Part shown: positions 20,239 through 27,865 of the stretch, one piece after another
Layout of the letters: each line of letters starts with the position of its first letter
Numbering within the stretch: the stretch's first letter is position 1
Origin: Halomonas almeriensis
GTDB taxonomy: Bacteria > Pseudomonadota > Gammaproteobacteria > Pseudomonadales > Halomonadaceae
NCBI RefSeq assembly: GCF_030409235.1
Contig: NZ_JAUFPO010000006.1
Location: forward strand, 1 to 64,000
Direction of reading: 5' to 3'
DNA length: 64,000 nt
The notes under the pieces: model-generated
Databases searched by the model: none
The model's input: the letters and a program-made list of their open reading frames with translations, nothing else
Told to the model about the DNA's origin: nothing
Position numbers and translations under genes: made by a program

Positions 20239-21123
20239 ATGTCCATGGCAACTTCAGCTGCACCGCAAGATCTTTCCCTGGATGGCTTGATCGACCTTGA
20301 GCGCTATCCGCTGAACCATCTGGATAGTGACGCCGGGCGTGAGCTGATCGAACAATGTCGCCGTCAGCTCGACCACGATGGTTGTGTGGTGCTCAAGCGT
20401 TTCGTGCCCGAACAGGCCTTGAGTCGTCTGGAACGCGAAACCGAGCGACTTTCGCCGGAAGCGCATTACAACCAGACCGAGACCAACCCCTACAATAGCG
20501 ACGCCGACCCGGATCAGCCTGCCAGCCACCCTCTGAATCGTTTCGACGACCGAACCAACGGCTTTGTGGCCGGTGATCGTATCGGCGCCGACACCATCAT
20601 CCGCCAGGTCTACGAACATCCCGAGTTCCAGCGTTTCATCGCTTCTGTCGTCGGCATGGAGGAAATCCATCAATATGCCGACCCGCTGGCTGACCTGGTC
20701 ATCAATGTGCTGCGCGAAGGTTGCCAGCACCCCTGGCACTATGACACCAACGAATTCATCGTCACCATGATGACCCGTCAATCCCACGGCGGCGGTCGGT
20801 TCGAGTACGCGCCGGGGATTCGCAGCCCCGAGGGCGAGAACTTCGTGGAAGTCGAGAAGGTCCTCGATGGGGACCGGTCGCGCCTCAAGTCGCTGGATCT
20901 TCAGCCGGGTGATCTGCAGATCTTCTTCGGCCGCTACTCGCTGCACCGAGTGACCCCGGTTCAGGGTGACAAGGAGCGTCACACGGTGATCTTTGCCTAT
21001 GCCAAGGAATCCGGGTTCATCGGTCGTCCCGAGCGGGCCCAGCGCATTTTCGGACGCATGGCACCCGTTCATGAAACCCTGCTGAAAGAAGGCATGAGCC
21101 GCAGTGACACCCTGGCCGATTGA
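20239..21123 (+). CDS. Fe(II)/2-oxoglutarate-dependent oxygenase, HalD/BesD-like family
   Basis: A 294-residue double-stranded beta-helix oxygenase. The facial triad is visible: H167 and D169 in HPWHYDTNEF and distal H236 in GRYSLHRVTP, with R247 (DKERHTVIFAY) placed to bind the 2-oxoglutarate carboxylate. The blocks GGGRFEYAPGIR and LQPGDLQIFFGRYSLHRVTPV resemble, from memory, the free-amino-acid halogenase/hydroxylase family of BesD and HalD. The aspartate at 169 (halogenases have Gly there) predicts hydroxylation, not chlorination. It is not EctD: the ectoine hydroxylase signature is absent. ATG at 20239 follows CGGAGACTTTC. First gene of a probable operon with the M24-fold gene 48 nt downstream; substrate unknown. 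Confidence 0.82.
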   Translation: MSMATSAAPQDLSLDGLIDLERYPLNHLDSDAGRELIEQCRRQLDHDGCVVLKRFVPEQALSRLERETERLSPEAHYNQTETNPYNSDADPDQPASHPLNRFDDRTNGFVAGDRIGADTIIRQVYEHPEFQRFIASVVGMEEIHQYADPLADLVINVLREGCQHPWHYDTNEFIVTMMTRQSHGGGRFEYAPGIRSPEGENFVEVEKVLDGDRSRLKSLDLQPGDLQIFFGRYSLHRVTPVQGDKERHTVIFAYAKESGFIGRPERAQRIFGRMAPVHETLLKEGMSRSDTLAD

Positions 21124-21171
21124 GCCTGATCACCGCCTGCGAACGTTCCACCAGCGAGAGAAGCGGATTGC

Positions 21172-22455
21172 ATGAGTATCGTCGACTTTGAAAAGCTGAC
21201 CGACAATGAGCCGGACCAATTTCCGGTCGTCCCCTCGGCGCCCATGGCCAATGGAGACAGCATCCCCACGGCCTTTGACCCGGTGCAGTTGCGCGCCGGA
21301 AGGCTGCAGCGCCTGCGCGCCATGATGGCCGAGCAGGGCTACGCCGCCCTGGTGCTCTTCGACCCCTACAATCAGCGCTATGCCACTGGCTCGCGCAACA
21401 TGTTCGGCTATTTCCTGCGCAATTCCACGCGGTATATCTATGTTCCTCTGGAAGGGCCGGTGATTCTTTTTGAGTACCCGGGCAGTGCGCATGTTTCCAC
21501 CTGGCTGGAAACCATCGACGAATCACGCACCTCCAAGGTGGTGTGGTCGGCGGTCAATCAGCGCGACAAGATGTCATCCGACCCCTTCGGCATCGAGATC
21601 GCGGAGCTGATGGAAGAGCATGGCCGCGGCAACAGGAAGATTGGCCTGGACCGTTGCTCGATGAACCTGGCGCGATCGCTCGAGGCCCAGGGGCTGGATG
21701 TCTTTGACTGCATGCAGGACACCCTGCACTGCCGGCGCATCAAGACACCGGAAGAAATCGCCTGCCTGGCCCAGTCCATGGCCGGCAGTGAAGCGGCCGT
21801 GGCCGAAGTCGAGGCCGCCATCAAGCCGGGTATCACGGAGAATGAGCTCTTTGCCATCATGTATGGCGATGTCATCCGCCAGGGAGGGGAGTTCATCGAG
21901 ACCCGGTTGCTGAATTCCGGGCCCCGTACCAACCCCTGGTTCAACGAGGCAAGCGACAGGGTGATCCGCCCCGGCGAGCTGGTGGCGCTCGATACCGACA
22001 CCATCGGCTGCCATGGCTACTATTCCGACTTCTCGCGGACCTTTCATGTCGGGCCCGGCCGGCCCAGCGCCTACCAGAAAAGCCTGTATCGCATGGCCTA
22101 CGACCAGGTTCATCACAACATGGGCATCCTCAAGCCGGGCATGAGCTACCTGGAGATCGCCGAGCAGGCCTGGAAGATTCCCGAGCGTTTCCTGGATCGG
22201 CGTTATCCCTCGATCATCCATGGTGTCGGCATGCATGGCGAAACGCCGCTGGTCGCCCACCACATGGATTTCGACCGCTTCTCCAAGGACGGTATTCTCG
22301 AGCCGGGCATGGTGGTCTCGGTGGAAAGTTATATCGGCGAGGTCGGTGCCGCCGATGGCGTCAAGCTGGAGGAAGAGGTGCTGGTCACCGAGACCGGCAT
22401 CGAGAAGCTCTCGCGTTACCCGTTCGACGAGGCGCTGCTCGACCGCGAGGTCTGA
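21172..22455 (+). CDS. M24 (creatinase/aminopeptidase fold) protein resembling DMSP lyase DddP
   Basis: A 427-residue pita-bread-fold protein with an N-terminal creatinase-like domain (about 45-190) and a C-terminal M24 domain. Six metal ligands can be placed: D274, D276 (LDTDTIG), D286 (YYSDFSRTF), H350 (IIHGVGMHGE), E385 (VVSVES) and E400 (VKLEEEV). The DTD arrangement and the blocks RQGGEFIETRLLNSGPRTNPWF, RVIRPGELVALDTD and the C-terminal RYPFDEALLD resemble my memory of DddP more than ordinary prolidases. The residue I align with DddP's proposed catalytic base Asp377 is glycine here (G356), so DMSP lyase activity is doubtful. It sits between an oxygenase and an acyl-CoA-forming dehydrogenase, suggesting C-N or C-S bond cleavage of a hydroxylated small molecule. 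ATG at 21172. Confidence 0.8.
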   Translation: MSIVDFEKLTDNEPDQFPVVPSAPMANGDSIPTAFDPVQLRAGRLQRLRAMMAEQGYAALVLFDPYNQRYATGSRNMFGYFLRNSTRYIYVPLEGPVILFEYPGSAHVSTWLETIDESRTSKVVWSAVNQRDKMSSDPFGIEIAELMEEHGRGNRKIGLDRCSMNLARSLEAQGLDVFDCMQDTLHCRRIKTPEEIACLAQSMAGSEAAVAEVEAAIKPGITENELFAIMYGDVIRQGGEFIETRLLNSGPRTNPWFNEASDRVIRPGELVALDTDTIGCHGYYSDFSRTFHVGPGRPSAYQKSLYRMAYDQVHHNMGILKPGMSYLEIAEQAWKIPERFLDRRYPSIIHGVGMHGETPLVAHHMDFDRFSKDGILEPGMVVSVESYIGEVGAADGVKLEEEVLVTETGIEKLSRYPFDEALLDREV

Positions 22456-22757
22456 TTGCTGTCTGCACGCCTGACGATTGTCGAGATGAGCGTCGGGGAC
22501 AAGGCCAAGCGAGGGTCTTTTGCCATGGGTGAGGAGCACTGCTCCGAACGGGCTGGCCATGGATGGCCAGCACAGGACCTGCAAGCGAAGCGGGACGCGA
22601 AAGCGCCGCAGGGCAAAAGTAGCGCCCAGGGAAGGGGGGGTAGCGCCCTCGCGGGACTTGTCGCTGGAACGGCTCATCGTTTCTGTCGGTCGGATCGGCA
22701 AGGCCATGCCAGCAAGGGGCGTGGCTTCCGGTCTGCCCAAGTATTGAAGAGAGACCC
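22456..22757. other. Intergenic palindrome-rich element between the M24 gene and mmsA
   Basis: This 302-nt gap inside an otherwise tight gene cluster has no convincing gene; frames open through it but are low-complexity and basic. It holds perfect inverted repeats GGAGC-ACT-GCTCC (22533-22545) and GCTGGCCAT-GG-ATGGCCAGC (22552-22571), then GCAAAAGTAGCGCCC, a run of seven G, and GTAGCGCCC again. The pattern resembles dispersed intergenic sequences of gammaproteobacteria, but only one copy was seen here. It may separate mmsA expression from the upstream genes. Confidence 0.45.
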
Positions 22758-24248
22758 ATGACCAATGTGACCCACTGGATCGCCGGCGAACGCCTGGCCG
22801 GCGAACGCAGGATCGATGTCTACAACCCGGCCACCGGTGAAGCCATTCGCCAGGTGGCACAGGGTGATGCCGCCACTGTGGAGCAGGCCGTCGCCGGCGC
22901 TCGTTCGGCATTGCCGGCGTGGCGCGAGATGCCGCCGGCCAGGCGCGCCCAGGTGATGTTCCGGTTCAAGATGCTGCTGGAACGCGATGCCGAGCAGATC
23001 TGTCAGCTGGTCGCCGAGGAACATGGCAAGGTACTCGAGGATGCCATGGGTGAGCTCAAGCGTGGCATCGAGAACGTCGAATACGCCTGTGGCGTCCCGG
23101 AGCTGCTCAAGGGTGAGTACTCGCACAACGCCGGTCCGGGCATCGACACCTGGTCCAATCATCAGCCGCTGGGCATCGTGGCCGGCATCACGCCCTTCAA
23201 CTTTCCTGCCATGGTGCCATTGTGGATGTATCCCATGGCCATCGCCTGCGGCAATGCCTTCATTCTCAAGCCCTCTGAACAGGTACCGTCGGCGGCGCTC
23301 AAGATGGCCGAGCTGCTCGACGAGGCCGGTCTGCCGAAGGGGATTTTCAGCGTTGTCCATGGCGACCGTGAAACCGTCGAGGCGCTGATCGATGCGCCGG
23401 ACGTCAAGGCGCTGTCCTTTGTCGGCTCGACACCGGTGGCGCGCTCGATCTATCAGCGCGGCGCCACGAACGGCAAGCGCGTGCAGGCACTGGGCGGGGC
23501 CAAGAACCATGCCATCGTGCTGCCGGATGCCGACCTCGACAATGCGGCGAGCACCCTGGTGGGAGCGGCCTTCGGCAGTGCCGGGGAGCGCTGCATGGCC
23601 ATCTCCGTGGCGGTCTGCGTGGGTGATGCAACCGCCGACGCCCTGGTGGAGAAGGTGGCCGGTCAGGCGCGTCACCTGAAAATCGGGCCGGGGACCGAGA
23701 GAGGGCTCGACATGGGCGCGCTGGTCAACGCCAGTCATCGCGACAGGGTGGCCGGCTACATTGCCCAGGGCGAGCAGGCCGGCGCCGATCTGGTGGTCGA
23801 TGGTCGGACTCATACGCTGGTTCAGGCGTCACCGGGCTATTTCCTCGGCGCGACACTGTTCGACCGGGTGACCCCGGAGATGAGCATCTATCGTGACGAG
23901 ATCTTCGGCCCGGTGCTGTGCGTGGTGCGCGTCGAGACCTTCGAGGACGCCATCGAGCTGATCAACGACCACCAGTACGGCAACGGCACCTGCGTCTTTA
24001 CCCGCGATGGCGAGGCGGCACGGCGGTTCGCCGACCGCATCGAGGTCGGCATGGTGGGCATCAATGTGCCCTTGCCGGTGCCGGTGGCCTTTCACAGCTT
24101 CGGCGGCTGGAAGGAATCCCTGTTCGGGGATCTGCATGCCTATGGTCCCGACGCCGTGCGGTTCTATACTCGCCGCAAATCGATCTCCCAGCGCTGGCCC
24201 GAGCAGAACGAATGGGCCAGTGCCGAGTTCAGCTTCCCCTCTGCATGA
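22758..24248 (+). CDS. mmsA: CoA-acylating (methyl)malonate-semialdehyde dehydrogenase
   Basis: A 496-residue ALDH-superfamily enzyme of the MmsA/IolA/DddC group, which converts methylmalonate or malonate semialdehyde plus CoA and NAD+ to propionyl- or acetyl-CoA and CO2. Family-specific features are WSNHQPLGIVAGITPFNFPAMVPLWMYP, GAKNHAIVLPDADLDNA (where ordinary ALDHs have a general-base glutamate) and the nucleophile C279 in GSAGERCMAIS. The C-terminal FGGWKESLFGDLHAYGPDAVRFYTRRKSI is typical. ATG at 22758 follows GAAGAGAG. Valine, inositol, beta-alanine and acrylate/DMSP pathways all use such enzymes; here it follows an oxygenase and a DddP-like protein, so the semialdehyde probably comes from their unknown substrate. 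Confidence 0.9.
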   Translation: MTNVTHWIAGERLAGERRIDVYNPATGEAIRQVAQGDAATVEQAVAGARSALPAWREMPPARRAQVMFRFKMLLERDAEQICQLVAEEHGKVLEDAMGELKRGIENVEYACGVPELLKGEYSHNAGPGIDTWSNHQPLGIVAGITPFNFPAMVPLWMYPMAIACGNAFILKPSEQVPSAALKMAELLDEAGLPKGIFSVVHGDRETVEALIDAPDVKALSFVGSTPVARSIYQRGATNGKRVQALGGAKNHAIVLPDADLDNAASTLVGAAFGSAGERCMAISVAVCVGDATADALVEKVAGQARHLKIGPGTERGLDMGALVNASHRDRVAGYIAQGEQAGADLVVDGRTHTLVQASPGYFLGATLFDRVTPEMSIYRDEIFGPVLCVVRVETFEDAIELINDHQYGNGTCVFTRDGEAARRFADRIEVGMVGINVPLPVPVAFHSFGGWKESLFGDLHAYGPDAVRFYTRRKSISQRWPEQNEWASAEFSFPSA

Positions 24249-24282
24249 GAGACCACCTGATGATGCTTGAGTGCTTCTCGCC

Positions 24283-24311
24283 AGCGCCCGCTCGACCTCC
24301 GGGCGGGCGCT
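24283..24311 (+). terminator. Hairpin after mmsA
   Basis: AGCGCCCGC (24283-24291) pairs with GCGGGCGCT (24303-24311), 35 nt after the mmsA stop. No T-run follows, so it may stabilise the mRNA end or act as a weak terminator. Confidence 0.45.
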
Positions 24312-24410
24312 GTCATGGCGGGGGCGAGCCCAATATGGTACGGCGCTGTCAGCCCTGATATGGTTCATGGTGTTCGCATTAAGTGACGTTTGCCGCGAGG
24401 TAGAGCCAGG

Positions 24411-24983
24411 ATGCACAAGGTGATGGGTGGCGCATTGATGGCCGGTCTTGTTACGGCGCTGTTGAGCAGTGGCGTGCCGGCGGGAGATGACGACCGCAAG
24501 GTGTTTGGCTGGGTCGAGAAAGCCACGATCGAGGAGACCTGGGGCCCCGAGGTCAAGGTCAAGCTGGACAGCGGTGCGCTGACCTCTTCCATGCAGGCCG
24601 AGCACATCGAGGAGTTCCAGCGTGACGGCGAGGACTGGGTCCGCTTCGTCGTCGAGGTCGAGGATGAGTCGACTGAGGAAGTCGTGTCCAGAACCTTCGA
24701 GCGCCCGGTGTTTCGCAAGCTGATTCTCACCGGCGCCGGCGGTCAGGATCGACGCCCGGCGGTGCTGATGACGATGTGCATCGGCGATACCCGCTACGAA
24801 GAGCAGTTCAGTCTGGAGGACCGCAGTGACATGAATTATCCGGTCCTGCTGGGGCGGCGTACTATCCAAGAGCTGGGGCTGCTGGATGTCACCCGTACCT
24901 TCGAGCACGACCCGGGGTGTGATGAAGACTCGCCGCTGCAATCCCATTATGAAAAGGAACTGGATGACGATATCGGTATCTGA
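24411..24983 (+). CDS. Exported retropepsin-like (RimB/RloK-type) protein
   Basis: A 190-residue protein with a hydrophobic N-terminus (MGGALMAGLVTALLSSGVPAG) that looks like a signal peptide. The rest matches the single-domain retropepsin-like family often annotated as 'ATP-dependent zinc protease': the active-site strand KVKLDSGALTSSMQAEHIEEF (DSG in place of DTG), VSRTFERPVFRKLI, and YPVLLGRRTIQELGLLDVT. A cytoplasmic relative with DTG lies next to rimK at 50825. Export would place this one in the periplasm, where its target is unknown. ATG at 24411 gives the signal-like start. A DCC-family protein gene follows 35 nt downstream on the same strand. Confidence 0.82.
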   Translation: MHKVMGGALMAGLVTALLSSGVPAGDDDRKVFGWVEKATIEETWGPEVKVKLDSGALTSSMQAEHIEEFQRDGEDWVRFVVEVEDESTEEVVSRTFERPVFRKLILTGAGGQDRRPAVLMTMCIGDTRYEEQFSLEDRSDMNYPVLLGRRTIQELGLLDVTRTFEHDPGCDEDSPLQSHYEKELDDDIGI

Positions 24984-25018
24984 GCCGCGTCGCCCGCTGA
25001 ACCGGGCCAGGAGGCGGC

Positions 25019-25384
25019 ATGGCTGATACGTCCTGGTTGAAGGTCTATTACGACGCTGCCTGCCCGTTGTGTCGTCGTGAACGCCAGCGTTACGAGCGCT
25101 GGGCACAGCGGGCCAACTCCGTGGAATGGTTGGATGCCAACACGCATGAAGCCGTGCTCCAGGAGCATGGCGTGACGGTACAGGAAGCGCTGTTGTCCTT
25201 GCATGTCGAGGACGCCGACGGCCAACTGTATCGCGGCATGCCGGCCTATAGCCTGCTGATGAAGCGGGTCCCGCTGATGCGGCCACTGGCCGTGCTGATC
25301 AGCCTGCCCGTTATCAAGCCGGCGCTGACCTGGTGGTATGACCGCTGGGTCAGGCGGCGGCTTTCCCGGCAAGGGCGGCTGTGA
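25019..25384 (+). CDS. Thiol-disulfide oxidoreductase DCC family protein (DUF393)
   Basis: A 121-residue protein whose start, KVYYDAACPLCRRERQRY, is the DUF393/DCC signature with a CxxC pair (usual form DGxCPLC, here DAACPLC). The block GQLYRGMPAYSLLMKRVPLMRPLAVLISLPVIKP matches the rest of the family. It is probably a small thioredoxin-fold protein; partners are unknown. It is adjacent to, and likely co-transcribed with, the exported retropepsin-like gene. The basic C-terminal tail (RRRLSRQGRL) could contact membrane or nucleic acid, but this is speculative. Confidence 0.88.
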   Translation: MADTSWLKVYYDAACPLCRRERQRYERWAQRANSVEWLDANTHEAVLQEHGVTVQEALLSLHVEDADGQLYRGMPAYSLLMKRVPLMRPLAVLISLPVIKPALTWWYDRWVRRRLSRQGRL

Positions 25385-25449
25385 GCCAGCGGCCTGGCGG
25401 ATTGTCCGCCGTCAGCCAGGCCCTGGCTGACGAGGCTTTCCCTCTTTCT

Positions 25450-26028
25450 TCAATCGTGAAGACGCTCCAGCGTCGTGATCAGCCGTTGGCAAATGGCGTC
25501 GAGGCTGTCGCGCTGTTTGTCGTCGCTGAGCTGTCCCTGGGCATCGAAGGCGTCACCGGCGCCGCCGACGGCGAGCTGGTTCGGCAGAACCGTCACACCG
25601 ATATTGGTCAGCAACTGACGCAATGAATTCAGGGCGCGCAGGCCGCCCAGGTCACCGGGTGAGGCGCCCACCAGGGCCGCCTGGCGGTCCTGGAACAATG
25701 CCAGGCCACTCTCGCCCTGGTGCGGGCGGGTTAGCCAGTCGATGGTATTGACCAGCAATGGGGTGACGAAGCCATTGTATTCCGGTGAGGCGATCAGCAG
25801 CCCCTGGTGCTCGGCGAGCAGCTGGCGCAGTGCCACGACGTTGTCGGGCAACCCCTGCTGTTCTTCCAGGTCACCATTATAGAGGGGGATGGGGTAGTCG
25901 CGCAGGTCGATGAAGGTGGGCGTGCCGCCCAGAGCCTCGATCCGCTGCGCCGCCAGGCGGGCCAGTTGCTTGTTGAAGGATGCTTCGCGGGTACTGCCGG
26001 CAAAAACCAGAATGCGTGGATCGGCCAT
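25450..26028 (-). CDS. NADPH-dependent FMN reductase
   Basis: A 192-residue flavodoxin-like reductase. The FMN phosphate loop is VFAGSTREASFNKQLAR and the second signature is LIASPEYNGFVTPLLVNTIDWLTR, as in ChrR/ArsH/YieF-type NAD(P)H:FMN or quinone reductases. Such enzymes reduce quinones, azo dyes or metal oxyanions, often tetrameric and cytoplasmic; the physiological substrate here is unknown. It follows the Na+:alanine symporter gene on the same strand but a terminator-like hairpin (26075-26098) lies between them. Confidence 0.92.
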   Translation of the reverse strand: MADPRILVFAGSTREASFNKQLARLAAQRIEALGGTPTFIDLRDYPIPLYNGDLEEQQGLPDNVVALRQLLAEHQGLLIASPEYNGFVTPLLVNTIDWLTRPHQGESGLALFQDRQAALVGASPGDLGGLRALNSLRQLLTNIGVTVLPNQLAVGGAGDAFDAQGQLSDDKQRDSLDAICQRLITTLERLHD

Positions 26029-26074
26029 GGTGTCTCTCCGGTTGCGGGGTCGTCACATACTGTCGCAACAACAA

Positions 26075-26098
26075 ACGCCACGGCAAGTGCCGTGGCGT
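26075..26098 (-). terminator. Intrinsic terminator of the Na+:alanine symporter gene
   Basis: ACGCCACGGCA and TGCCGTGGCGT form an 11-bp inverted repeat 29 nt past the agcS-type gene stop. On the minus strand it is followed by TTTGTTGTTG, a reasonable T-tract. Confidence 0.75.
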
Positions 26099-26126
26099 CG
26101 CGGTTGCCGGAATGGCCGGGAATGGC

Positions 26127-27578
26127 TCAGCGCTTGGGCCAGGCCTTGTGGTCGACCTGTTGGGAGAGCCGGGGGAACTGGCTCGGATCGAACACCGGTT
26201 CCTTGCCAGCCTTGAGCTGTCGGTCGTAATCGCGGAAGAGGGCAAAGGCCACCGGTGACAGCAGCAGGATGGCGATCAGGTTGATCAGCGCCATCATGCC
26301 CATCGACAGGTCGGCGAAGTTCCAGATGGCACCGAGACTGGCGACGGAACCGATCATCACCATGGCCAGTACTGCCAGGCGATAGATCAGGATGACCCTG
26401 GCGGCATGACGGGGGCCGGCCAGGTACTCAACGTTGGACTCGCCATAGGAGTAATTGGCGATCACCGAGGTGAAGGCAAACAGCAGAATGGCGATTGCGA
26501 TGAACATGCCACCCCAGTCGCCTACATGCTGTGTCAGCGCCATCTGGGTCAGCTGGATGCCATTGACGTCATCGTTCTGCAGCAGCTCCGGCCCGGCCAT
26601 GATGATGATCGAGGCCGTGGCGGTACAGATCACCAGCGTATCGAGGAATACCCCCAGCATCTGGATGAAGCCCTGGGAGGCCGGATGGTCCGGCTTGGTC
26701 GTGGCTGTGGCGGCGGCATTCGGAGCTGAGCCCATGCCGGCTTCGTTGGAGAACAAACCGCGCTGTATGCCGTTGATGATGGCCTGGGACACCGCATAGC
26801 CGAGGGCGCCGCCGGCGGCCTGCTCGAGACCGAAGGCGCTCTTGACGATGGTGCCGATGGCCGCCGGCAGCTCGCCCAGATTCAGCCCCACGACCAGCAG
26901 CGCCAGCAGCAGGTAGAGCAGCGCCATCAAAGGCACGACCAGCTCGGCAACGCGGGCGATGGACTTCAGGCCACCGAAGATGATGGGCGTGACGATGACG
27001 ATCAGCACGACGCCCACGATCCAGGTGGGAATCGAGAAGGCCTGTTCCATGGCCTGGGCGATGGAGTTGGCTTGAACGCTGTTGAAGGCCAGGCCGAAGG
27101 CAATGATCAGGCATACCGAGAAGGCGATGGCCAGCCAGCGCATTCCCAGCCCGCGCTCGATGTAACGGGCCGGGCCGCCACGGAAGGTGCCGTCACCGTG
27201 GTCTGTCTTGTAGGCCTGGGCCAGGGTCGACTCGACGAAGCTGGTGGCCATGCCGACCAGCGCGGTCATCCACATCCAGAAGACTGCCCCCGGTCCGCCC
27301 AGCGAAATCGCCACGGCGACCCCCGCCAGGTTACCCGTCCCGACCCGAGCCGCCAGGCTGGTCGAGAGCGCCTGAAAGGACGAGATACCATCGCCGCTGC
27401 TGCGTGAGTGGCGTAGCAGCTTGAACATATGACCGAAATAGCGGAATTGAATCCCGCGCGTCATGACCGTGAAGTAAAGCCCCGCGCCAATCAGCAGGTA
27501 GATCAGCACGCTGCCCCACAGCAGGCCATTGCCGCTGTCGACAAGGCTGGTGAAGAACTCGGGTAGGGAGAAGTCCAT
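26127..27578 (-). CDS. Sodium:alanine symporter, AgcS family
   Basis: A 483-residue inner-membrane transporter with about 10-11 helices. The AGCS signature is visible in AALSTSLAARVGTGNLAGVAVAISLGGPGAVFWMW (the GTGN substrate/Na+ site) and the later SNEAGMGSAPNAAATA and FAFTSVIANYSYGESN. Members import alanine or glycine with Na+. ATG at 27578. Upstream (27579-27865) is 287 nt of AT-rich sequence that presumably contains its promoter; I found no gene there. The downstream gene is separated by a terminator. Confidence 0.93.
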   Translation of the reverse strand: MDFSLPEFFTSLVDSGNGLLWGSVLIYLLIGAGLYFTVMTRGIQFRYFGHMFKLLRHSRSSGDGISSFQALSTSLAARVGTGNLAGVAVAISLGGPGAVFWMWMTALVGMATSFVESTLAQAYKTDHGDGTFRGGPARYIERGLGMRWLAIAFSVCLIIAFGLAFNSVQANSIAQAMEQAFSIPTWIVGVVLIVIVTPIIFGGLKSIARVAELVVPLMALLYLLLALLVVGLNLGELPAAIGTIVKSAFGLEQAAGGALGYAVSQAIINGIQRGLFSNEAGMGSAPNAAATATTKPDHPASQGFIQMLGVFLDTLVICTATASIIIMAGPELLQNDDVNGIQLTQMALTQHVGDWGGMFIAIAILLFAFTSVIANYSYGESNVEYLAGPRHAARVILIYRLAVLAMVMIGSVASLGAIWNFADLSMGMMALINLIAILLLSPVAFALFRDYDRQLKAGKEPVFDPSQFPRLSQQVDHKAWPKR

Positions 27579-27865
27579 TTGTCATTGCCTGAGTTGCTGG
27601 ATTGAGCGGCGCATTATGCGTCAACCAGGCCTGGGGGTGACATCTTTAGCCACTTCGACTTTCGTCTAAGAAATTTTTGCTTGATTTGTTTGAGTTATGG
27701 CTCCCCGGGCCTGTTTGATTTTGGTACCCCGGTCTCTTCCCAGTCTATCGTGATGGCTTGAAACTCTTCCCATCGGCATCAAATCACTCGATCGCCGGGC
27801 TAGAGGGCCGGTGCCTGCCGGAAGGGCCGGCCAAGCGGGAGCGGAGTAAGGCATGGTGATGGACC

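Noticed and set aside
20239..21123. Annotation as ectoine hydroxylase EctD
   Set aside because: The EctD signature is absent and the overall blocks match the BesD/HalD-like group; neighbours are not ectoine synthesis genes.
20239..21123. Annotation as an amino-acid halogenase
   Set aside because: Halogenases of the BesD/HalD family have Gly at the acidic triad position; here D169 is present, so hydroxylation is expected.
21172..22455. Firm call as DMSP lyase DddP
   Set aside because: The proposed catalytic aspartate position is glycine by my alignment and the comparison is from memory, so only resemblance is claimed.
22456..22761. Open frames (about 100 residues) in the gap before mmsA
   Set aside because: Basic, low-complexity translation with repeated palindromes; no ribosome-binding site or family resemblance.
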